64,000 nucleotides of DNA from Microbispora bryophytorum (GTDB lineage Bacteria; Actinomycetota; Actinomycetes; Streptosporangiales; Streptosporangiaceae): positions 124,001 to 188,000 of the forward strand of contig NZ_VIRL01000008.1 of assembly GCF_006874465.1 (NCBI RefSeq), written 5' to 3'. Position numbers and translations under genes: made by a program. The notes beneath the pieces are model-generated. The model saw only the letters and a program-made list of their open reading frames with translations. It ran no database searches and was not told the DNA's origin. Positions 49,763 through 56,942 of the stretch are shown here, piece after piece (positions within the stretch are counted from its first letter, which is position 1; the number at the start of each line of letters is the position of its first letter).

Positions 49763-51895
49763 TTGCGGAGTTCGCGTGGAGCGGCCGTCACGGCATTCGC
49801 CGCGGCGCTCATGCTTCTGGGAGGTTCCGGGACGGCGGCCCTCGCGGCGCCGGCCCGCCATGGGGCCGAAATGGTGCGGGCCGAAACGGTGCGGGCCGAA
49901 ACGGTGCGGGCCGGCTGGGCCGGCACCGTCTGGTCCGGCACCGTGCGTGGTGAGACGGCGCGGGGCGGAACGGCGCAAGGCGGAACGGCGCAGGCCGGGA
50001 CGGCGCGGGGGGCGGAGCACGAGATGACCGCCCCGGCGTCGGCGGTTCCCGGCAGGCGGGCGGCCGGGGCGGCGGAAGGGCCGCCCGTCGAGGAGCATCC
50101 CTGCCCGGTCACGGTGCCGTCCGGCACGACCTGTGGTTACCTCCTGGCTCCCGAGCGGCGTGACGTCCCCAACAGCAGGACCATCAAGGTCGGCTACGCC
50201 GTGCACCGGGCGCCGCAAGCCTCAGGACAGGCGGCCGACCCGGTCGTCTACATGAGCGGCGGGCCGGGGTCGGCCTCGCTCCAGCTCACCGGGTTCCTCT
50301 CCCAGATGTTCCCCGGCCGCGACGTGGTCGTCCTCGAACAGCGCGGCGGGCGCTACTCCGAGCCCAGACTGAGCTGCCCCGAGATCGTCCGCGGGGTCGT
50401 GGACACCCTGCGCACGCCCGGGCCCGCGTCGGCCGAGACCGCCCCGCTCGTCCGGCAGGCGCTGGCCTGCCAGTCGCGCCTTGAGGGCGAGCACGTCGAC
50501 CTGCGCGGCTACCGGACCGCCGAGATCGCGTCCGACATCGTGGACCTGCGGGCCGCGCTCGGCTACCAGCGGTGGTATTTGTTCGGCGTCAGCTACTCCA
50601 CCCGCCCGATGCTGCTGGCGGCGGCGCGCGACCCGCTCGGCACCGGCGGGGTCGTGCTCGACTCGCTGCTTCCCGCAGGCGCCCGCTGGTACGACGAGTC
50701 GTCCGCCGCGCTCACCGCGACGATGACCAAGCTGGGGATCGCCGCGCGGTTCGACGCCATGGTGAAGGCGCTCAACGCGCACCCCGCGGCGTACGAGACC
50801 AGGGACCCGCTCACCCGCCGGCGACTGACGGTGCAGCTCAACGGGGACGACGCGGCGACGATCCTCGGCGAGGCGCTGCACGAGACCGACGTGATCCCGA
50901 TCGTGCCGGCCCTCGTGGACGGGCTGGCCTCCGGGCGCACCGAACTGCTGCAACCCCTGGTCGACGCCGCCGGCGACGGGCTGACCTCGCACGAGTGGGG
51001 TCTGTACTACGCCGTCCAGTGCCAGGACCAGACGCCGTACAACTCCTTCCCCGACTCGCGGAGCCCCAGGCTGTTCACGGGCGTCGTCGACGCGGCGGTC
51101 TGCGACGCCTGGGATCTGCCCGCCGCGCGGCCCGAGCCCGACCTGCTGGCCCCGGGCGCGTCGGTCACCACGGCCTCGTCGGACGGCACGTCGATCGAGG
51201 GGGCGTCGTCGGAGGAGGCGACGTCCGACGGGGCGACGTCGGAAGAGGAGTCGTCTGAGGGGGCGACGCCGCCGATCCTGGTCCTTGGCGGCCAGTACGA
51301 CCCCACCACCCCGCCGGAGGACGCGCGGCAGGCGGTGTCGGCCGTGCCGGGCGCCAGGTTCGCCGAGTTCGCCGGGGTCGGGCACGCCGTCTTCCTGTCG
51401 AGCGCCTGCAGCCGCCAGACGATCGCCGCGTTCCTCGACGACCCGGCCGCGACGGCCCGCACGTGCGACCCCGGCGCCGCGCCGTACCCCATCGTGCGTC
51501 CGGGCGGCCTGCTGCTCACCTCGTCGGCCTACCGGCTGTCCCAGTCGCCGATCCCGCTGGCCGTCCCCGCGGCCTTCCTGCTCGTCTCGGCCGTCCAGCT
51601 CGTCGCGGGGCTGATCTCCCTACTGCGCAGGCGCGGCGGGCTGAGCGCGATCGCGGGCCTGGCGGGCGTCGCGCTGTGCGCGCTGTCGGCGCTCAGCCTG
51701 TCGGCGATCCAGGACTGGACCACGCTCGCGATCGGGGTGCCGCACGCCCTGGCCTGGTATGGCCTGCTGGCCCTTGTCTCCACCGGGCTGTCGATCGTCG
51801 AGGCGTTCCGGCTGAACGCCGCCGCCGCCCGGATCGTCCCCGTCCTGACCGGCCTCGCGTTCCTCGCCTGGCTGTACGGCTGGCTGCTGACTTGA
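49763..51895 (+). CDS. Exported alpha/beta hydrolase with C-terminal membrane segments
   Basis: A 710-residue protein; the start is probably TTG 49763, ahead of a signal peptide (1-29, ALAAPA). Residues 34-84 are in-frame 15-bp repeats (RAETV, GTARG-like). The hydrolase core (about 110-570) resembles tripeptidyl aminopeptidase-like (TAP) hydrolases: oxyanion region VVYMSGGPGSAS, nucleophile elbow LFGVSYSTRP (Ser, with Ser instead of the usual final Gly), Asp in VLGGQYDPTTPP and His in GVGHAVFLSS. An acidic Ser/Glu/Thr insert (about 470-500) precedes the Asp strand. Four hydrophobic segments at the end (about 592-708) are unusual for this family and would anchor it in the membrane. The substrate is unknown. 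Confidence 0.75.
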   Translation: MRSSRGAAVTAFAAALMLLGGSGTAALAAPARHGAEMVRAETVRAETVRAGWAGTVWSGTVRGETARGGTAQGGTAQAGTARGAEHEMTAPASAVPGRRAAGAAEGPPVEEHPCPVTVPSGTTCGYLLAPERRDVPNSRTIKVGYAVHRAPQASGQAADPVVYMSGGPGSASLQLTGFLSQMFPGRDVVVLEQRGGRYSEPRLSCPEIVRGVVDTLRTPGPASAETAPLVRQALACQSRLEGEHVDLRGYRTAEIASDIVDLRAALGYQRWYLFGVSYSTRPMLLAAARDPLGTGGVVLDSLLPAGARWYDESSAALTATMTKLGIAARFDAMVKALNAHPAAYETRDPLTRRRLTVQLNGDDAATILGEALHETDVIPIVPALVDGLASGRTELLQPLVDAAGDGLTSHEWGLYYAVQCQDQTPYNSFPDSRSPRLFTGVVDAAVCDAWDLPAARPEPDLLAPGASVTTASSDGTSIEGASSEEATSDGATSEEESSEGATPPILVLGGQYDPTTPPEDARQAVSAVPGARFAEFAGVGHAVFLSSACSRQTIAAFLDDPAATARTCDPGAAPYPIVRPGGLLLTSSAYRLSQSPIPLAVPAAFLLVSAVQLVAGLISLLRRRGGLSAIAGLAGVALCALSALSLSAIQDWTTLAIGVPHALAWYGLLALVSTGLSIVEAFRLNAAAARIVPVLTGLAFLAWLYGWLLT

Positions 51896-51924
51896 TCAAG
51901 CCGGCGCGCCGTCCGGAGATCTTC

Positions 51925-53157
51925 TCATCCGTCCGCGCTCAGGCCCCGGGAGCGGCGGGCGACGTTCCTGCTCACCAGCAGCAGCCCGCCGACCGAGACC
52001 AGCATGCCGGCGGCGATGACCGGCACGACGGCACCGAATCCGGAGGCCCCGGCGACGAGGCCGAACAGCGGGGGGCCGAGGAGCGCGCCCACGCTGCCCA
52101 TCTGGGCCACCATCCCGGTGCCCACGTCGGCGTGGTCGAGTCGCTCCAGTGCGAAGGGAAGGGTGGCGAAGGCGAAGGCGCCCAGAACCCCGTTCTCCAG
52201 GGAGACGATCCCCGCGCCGGTCACCGCGGCGGCCAGCGGACCGCCGGCGCCGTAGACGAGCCAGGCGGCCGGCACGACCACCAGCCCTGACACGGCGAGC
52301 ACGGCGAGCGGCACAGCCCGCCGGAGCAGGACGCCCACCGACAACCCGCCGAGAACACCGGCGAACGAGATCACGGAGGTCAGGGCCCCCGCGGCGCCGG
52401 CGGAGCTCGCGTGCTCGTCGATCAGGAGCGTGGGCAGCAGCACGACCACCGGCATCGTCACCAGCACCATCAGGCAGAAACACACGGTGAGCAGCGCGGG
52501 CCACGCAAGCGCCCGCACACCGGGCACGGGCCCGGCGACCGCGCCGGAGGCGGACGTCCGCGGCAGCCGCACCCGGACGGCCACCGTCATCAGCAGCGTC
52601 AGCCCCGCGATCGTCAACACCCAGCCGCGCCAGCCGAGGGCCTCGCCAGCGGCGCCGCCCACGAGGGTGCTCACGCCGATGCCCACCGGGACGAACGTCG
52701 CCCACGCCGACAGGGCGACCCCCCGATCCCGTTCCTCGGCGAGATGGAGGATCAGCGCCGGACAGGCGATGGTGACCACGAGATAGCCGACGCCCTCGGC
52801 GACGCGGGCGGCCAGCAACCAGGCGAAGCTCCCCGCTGCCGCGCTCAGCGCGCTCGCCGCCACCAGCAGCGCCAGGCCCGCGACGAGCGACCTGCCCGCA
52901 CCGGACCGGCGGACCAGATAGCCGGCGGGCAGCCCGGCGACCGCGCCCACCCCGACCACCGCCGAGATCACCCAGCCCAGTTGCGACAGCGACAGCCCGA
53001 GCTCGTCGGCCATGGACGGCCCGACCGCGGCGAACTTGCCGTAGCTCATCGCCGCCACGACACCGGCGAGGTAGATGACGATGATCGTCGGCCACGGCGA
53101 GCGCCGTGCGTGCGCCTCACTCCACTCGGATCCGCCTACGGTCGGCTGGGGGGTCAA
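51925..53157 (-). CDS. MFS transporter
   Basis: A 410-residue major facilitator with about 12 hydrophobic segments. TTG 53157 has GGAGG 5 nt before it. The motif A-like loop GLPAGYLVRRSGAGRSLVAG follows helix 2, and LAEERDRGVALSAWATFVPVGIG is a typical central segment. The cyanate/CynX-like and sugar-exporter groups have similar patterns, so the substrate is open. It is divergent from the copper genes; the regions near the two starts may share control. Confidence 0.85.
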   Translation of the reverse strand: MTPQPTVGGSEWSEAHARRSPWPTIIVIYLAGVVAAMSYGKFAAVGPSMADELGLSLSQLGWVISAVVGVGAVAGLPAGYLVRRSGAGRSLVAGLALLVAASALSAAAGSFAWLLAARVAEGVGYLVVTIACPALILHLAEERDRGVALSAWATFVPVGIGVSTLVGGAAGEALGWRGWVLTIAGLTLLMTVAVRVRLPRTSASGAVAGPVPGVRALAWPALLTVCFCLMVLVTMPVVVLLPTLLIDEHASSAGAAGALTSVISFAGVLGGLSVGVLLRRAVPLAVLAVSGLVVVPAAWLVYGAGGPLAAAVTGAGIVSLENGVLGAFAFATLPFALERLDHADVGTGMVAQMGSVGALLGPPLFGLVAGASGFGAVVPVIAAGMLVSVGGLLLVSRNVARRSRGLSADG

Positions 53158-53484
53158 TGCGCCCTCCTTCGCGCGGTGGCGTCATGCCGGATTCGGCCCG
53201 CAGTCCACCCAATCAGCAGAATGCGTACGCCGCCCGGCAGATCACCGGAACCGATCACCACGGCACCGTCCGCAACCGTCGCCGGCCGGCCGCGCGGCAT
53301 GCGCGGGGCGCGATCAATGGGACCATGGCTGGGTCGGCGCCGGCAAAAGGAAGGCAAGGCAGGTGGAGCAGGTCGCCCGGATGTGCAACGACGCCCCGAC
53401 CACGCGGGGAGGCCGGCGAACAACCGGACGGACCGCCCCGTCCTCGGCGGCCGCGCGCACCGTCCCGCCGTGTAACCGGCCACG

Positions 53485-53604
53485 GATGCCCGCCGTGCCA
53501 CATGACCGTCAACGGATCACCGCCGTGCCGCGTGGCCGTTCACGGCTGCTCGCCGTGCCGCGTGGCCGTTTACGGTTGTTTGCCGTGCCGCGTGGCCGTC
53601 TGCG
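53485..53604 (+). repeat. Four 30-bp tandem repeats at the start of the CopC gene
   Basis: Units start at 53485, 53515, 53545 and 53575, with consensus core GCCGTGCCGCGTGGCCGT. They are in frame and encode the 10-residue unit (x)(x)AVPRGRxR, lengthening the basic n-region of the signal peptide. The first unit is the most divergent. Confidence 0.9.
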
Positions 53605-54274
53605 GATGCTCGCCCTGCCGCTGCTGGCCCTGCTCTCGGTGATGCTGGTCGCGACGCCCGCGCGGGCCCACGACGTGCTCGTCGCCAGCGACCCCAAGGA
53701 CGGCGCGGTCCTCGGCGCCATGCCCGCCTCCGTGACGCTCACCTTCGACCAGGCCGTACGCCGCGACTTCGCGCGGCTCGCCGTCACCGGGCCGGACGGC
53801 GCCCACTACGAGCAGGGCGAGATCACGGTGGACGGCGGGAAGGTCTCCGTCGGCGTACGGACGGGCACCCCCGCCGGTGCGTACGCGATCGGCTACCGGA
53901 TCGTGTCGAACGACGGCCACCCGGTCACCGGCGCGGTGAGATTCACCGTGACCGGCGGGGGCGCGGCGGCCGGGGCGGTCGCCGCCCCGACGGCCACCCC
54001 CGCGTCCGGCGCGGCGAACCCCGGCGCTTCGACGACCGGCGTGGGGACGGCCGGTCAGGGCGGCGGAAGCTGGGTCTGGGGGCTGCTGGCCATCACCGCC
54101 GCTCTGCTGGCGCTGTGCGCCCGCGTGCTCGTGCGACACGACCGGCGCCTGCGCGAGGGGACGCCACCGGCTCCCCCGGAGGCGGACTCCCCCGCCGAAG
54201 GCACGGCGACCGGACGCTCCACCACCGCCGGGACCGGCGCAGGAACCTCCACCGCCTCGGGCGGCGCCGCGTGA
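53486..54274 (+). CDS. copC: CopC-family copper-binding protein with C-terminal membrane helix
   Basis: A 262-residue protein. The CopC domain (about 58-155) starts right after the signal peptide with HDVLVASDPKDGAVL; the N-terminal His after ARA cleavage is a Cu(II) ligand, and SNDGHPVTGAVRFTV carries the second conserved Asp/His. A Gly/Ala/Thr linker and a membrane helix (WVWGLLAITAALLALCARVL) follow, then a hydrophilic tail. The start is uncertain: ATG 53486 lies in the repeats without a clear ribosome site, while GTG 53363 has AAGGAAGG upstream but would give a very long leader. It is coupled to CopD by GTGA. Confidence 0.8.
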   Translation: MPAVPHDRQRITAVPRGRSRLLAVPRGRLRLFAVPRGRLRMLALPLLALLSVMLVATPARAHDVLVASDPKDGAVLGAMPASVTLTFDQAVRRDFARLAVTGPDGAHYEQGEITVDGGKVSVGVRTGTPAGAYAIGYRIVSNDGHPVTGAVRFTVTGGGAAAGAVAAPTATPASGAANPGASTTGVGTAGQGGGSWVWGLLAITAALLALCARVLVRHDRRLREGTPPAPPEADSPAEGTATGRSTTAGTGAGTSTASGGAA

Positions 54275-55317
54275 CCACGACCTCGGAACCACGCGTCTCG
54301 GCGGGCCGTTCCGGCTCGGGGTCCGAGCACGCCCGCGCCCGGATCCCGGTGGCGGGGCTGACCGCCGCCGCCCTGCTCGCGGTCGTGATCGCGACCTGGC
54401 TCACGCTGCCCGCGACGGTGCCCGGGCTTCCCATGCCGGGCACGATCGTGGAGTACGGACTGCCGGTCGTCCGGCTCGTGCTCGACCTGGCCGCCACCGC
54501 GACCATCGGTCTCAGCCTGCTCCCCAAGCTCCTCGGCTTCGACGACCCGGACCGGACCGAGCCGATCGCCGCCAGAGCCCGGCACTGGGCCGTGATGTTC
54601 TCACTGGTCTGGTGCGCGGCGGCGCTGGTGTCGGCCGTCCTCAGCGCCGCCGAGGTCACCCCGGGCGCGTTTCCCGACGTCGCGGCGTACGTCGACGGTA
54701 TCGGCGCGGGGCAGGGCATGATCGTGAGCGCGTCGTGCGCCCTGGCCAGCGCCGCCGTGGGGATGCTGGCGGTCCGGTTCGGCGAGAAGGTGCCGGCCGA
54801 GCTGCGGGTGCTCGTCGCCGGGTTCGGGCTGCTCCCGCTCCCGGTCACCGGCCACGCCTCGAACTGGTACTGGCACGACCTCAGCATGGTCTCGATGGAG
54901 CTGCACGTCATCGGGGCCTGCGCCTGGGTGGGCGGCCTGGTCGCGCTCGCCGTCCTGCTGCCGCGTCATCGCGACCTGCTCGCGCGCACGCTGCCCCGGT
55001 TCTCCCGGCTGGCGACGTACGCGCTGGTCGTCGTGGGGCTGTCCGGAATCTTCAACGGCCTGGTGGAGCTGCTGCTCGCGCCCGGCGAGAGCTTTCCCGC
55101 GTCGCTGTTCACGACCGGGTACGGCCGGCTCGTGGTCGCCAAGGCGGTGTTCACCGGAGTGATCGCGCTGCTGGGGGGCAACATCCGCTGGCGGCTGCTG
55201 CCGGCGGTCACGCGTCAGGCCCCGGCCGCGTTCGCCGCCTGGGCGGCCCTGGAACTCACCGTGATGGGCCTCGCGTACGGCGTCGCGGTCGCACTGACCA
55301 AGACCCCGGTCGCCTGA
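54271..55317 (+). CDS. copD: CopD-family copper transport membrane protein
   Basis: A 348-residue membrane protein with about eight helices. Conserved histidines occur in LPVTGHASNWYWHDLSMVSMELHVIGACAWVGG, the CopD/YcnJ signature region. GTG 54271 lies in the stop of CopC. CopC and CopD usually act together in copper uptake or delivery. The multicopper oxidase near 8.5 kb might be one user of this copper (inference only, since they are far apart). Confidence 0.85.
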   Translation: MTTTSEPRVSAGRSGSGSEHARARIPVAGLTAAALLAVVIATWLTLPATVPGLPMPGTIVEYGLPVVRLVLDLAATATIGLSLLPKLLGFDDPDRTEPIAARARHWAVMFSLVWCAAALVSAVLSAAEVTPGAFPDVAAYVDGIGAGQGMIVSASCALASAAVGMLAVRFGEKVPAELRVLVAGFGLLPLPVTGHASNWYWHDLSMVSMELHVIGACAWVGGLVALAVLLPRHRDLLARTLPRFSRLATYALVVVGLSGIFNGLVELLLAPGESFPASLFTTGYGRLVVAKAVFTGVIALLGGNIRWRLLPAVTRQAPAAFAAWAALELTVMGLAYGVAVALTKTPVA

Positions 55318-55416
55318 CCCACGGCCCAGCCCGGCCCGGTGCGCCTCCGAGACGCCGAGAGCCGCCCCCGGCAGGGGGGCGGCTCAGGAAAGGCGTGTGC
55401 GCGCGGGTGTGGGCCG

Positions 55417-56841
55417 TCAGGGCCTCGGCTTGGACACGGCGGCGGGCGCGGGGGTCACCTCAGACCCCGTCTCGGACCCCGTCTCGGACCCCGCCCCAGA
55501 CGCCGCCTCGGACACGGCGGCGGGCGCGGACGCCGCCCCAGACGCCGCCTCAGACTCAGCATCCGAGCCGGCGTCGCGCGACGTGCCGTGCTCGGCCGTG
55601 CCCTCCGTCTCCGCGGTCCGTGTCTCCATGGCGATCCTGTCCTCCGCCGCGGCGGCCGTCAGCCCCTTGCGGCCGGTGAACCACTCCACCGCGTACCACA
55701 CGACGACCAGCGCGGCGAGCGCCACCGGCCAGGCCTGCGGCGCGTACGGCGGGGCTTCGAGCACCCGGTCCTGCGCCAGCAGCCCTCCGTACACCCCTGC
55801 GGTGGCGAGCACCGCGCCCATGAGCGGCCGCAGTTGCTTGATCGGCACCAGGAATGCCAGGTCGACGGCGAGTCCGGCGAGCAGGAGGAAGAACGGGACG
55901 GCCGAGGGCGGGAAGCCGCCGCCGACGAGCAGCGGCCAGATCAGGCACCGGTAGGCCACATACGCCCCGGCGATAGCGGTGGCGGTGTAGCGGCGGCCGA
56001 CCATGACGCGGGCAAAGACCAGGACCGCGACGCCCACGACCCCCGCATACAGGGCGTAGACGACGTCGGGGATCGGCAGCGAGAACTTGAGCACCATGGC
56101 GCGGTCGACGGCCTGGCCCATCTGGTTGGCCGCGAACTCGAGCAGCGTCGGCTCGGCGTACGGCTGCCCGCGATCCCAGGAGGCCAGCTCCAGCACGCCG
56201 TACTCCTGCTGCAGCTCGGGGAAGTGCACGTTCTCCAGGAAGAACGCGAACAGGCCGCCCAGCACCAGCGCGCGCCGGCCGCGGGTGATCTCGGCGTACC
56301 GGCCCGAGCCGAGGTACCAGCCGCGGATGGCCCCGGCGAGCATCAGCGCGGTGCCGATGTACAGCAGCGCGTGAGAGGGGCTCCACGCGGTGATGTCGAT
56401 CCCGTTGACCCGGTGGTTGATCAGGTCGAGCGGGATCGCGATGAGGAAGACCCCGGTGCCCCACACGATCAAGCGGGAGGACGTGCGGTCCACGCCGTAG
56501 CCGGTGTACCAGTGCACGATGGTCAGCGCCACGGCGATCACCGTGCCGACCGTGTTGAGCAGGTGCGGCGGGGCCAGGTCGTCGCGCAGCCACTTGAAGT
56601 GCCACGAGACGTCCCAGCTCGACCCGAGCACCTTGAGGACGAACGCCGCGAGCCAGCCCAGGTAGAGCACCCGGAAAAGGTCCTGCGGCGTCTGCCTGCC
56701 CGCCTCCCCCCGCGTCCAGTACGGAAGAGCCCACTCGATCAGGCGAGCGGGGATCTGCTTGAGCGGCGTTCCATTCACGCGCGAAATGATGCCGTTCCCT
56801 ATGGTGGGGCGCAATCGGGGTTTACCCCGATGCATCATCAC
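55417..56841 (-). CDS. Polytopic membrane protein of unknown function beside CopCD
   Basis: A 474-residue protein with about nine hydrophobic segments between residues 55 and 410. Polar motifs within or next to helices are striking: SSWDVSWHFKWLRDD, APPHLLNTVG, LINHRVNGIDITAWSPSHALLYIG and FLENVHFPE. These His/Asp/Trp clusters could bind a metal. The C-terminal 65 residues are an acidic Ala/Ser/Glu repeat (SEAASGAGSETGSETGSE). The start is uncertain (ATG 56841, or GTG 56778 before NGTPLKQ). It converges on CopD. I do not recognise the family. Copper handling is a guess from context. Confidence 0.7.
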   Translation of the reverse strand: MMMHRGKPRLRPTIGNGIISRVNGTPLKQIPARLIEWALPYWTRGEAGRQTPQDLFRVLYLGWLAAFVLKVLGSSWDVSWHFKWLRDDLAPPHLLNTVGTVIAVALTIVHWYTGYGVDRTSSRLIVWGTGVFLIAIPLDLINHRVNGIDITAWSPSHALLYIGTALMLAGAIRGWYLGSGRYAEITRGRRALVLGGLFAFFLENVHFPELQQEYGVLELASWDRGQPYAEPTLLEFAANQMGQAVDRAMVLKFSLPIPDVVYALYAGVVGVAVLVFARVMVGRRYTATAIAGAYVAYRCLIWPLLVGGGFPPSAVPFFLLLAGLAVDLAFLVPIKQLRPLMGAVLATAGVYGGLLAQDRVLEAPPYAPQAWPVALAALVVVWYAVEWFTGRKGLTAAAAEDRIAMETRTAETEGTAEHGTSRDAGSDAESEAASGAASAPAAVSEAASGAGSETGSETGSEVTPAPAAVSKPRP

Positions 56842-56942
56842 GATTCGTGCGTGGACCAGGTCGGCGCCCGCCGACGCGACGGTTATCCACAGGCGCGGCG
56901 GCTCCTCAGCGGTCTCTCAGCAGGTACAAGTAGCATCGCGAC

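Noticed and set aside
53075-53485. 137-codon extension of the CopC frame
   Set aside because: It overlaps the MFS gene start, is Arg/Pro-rich and would bury the signal peptide. Only a shorter start at 53363 remains an open alternative.
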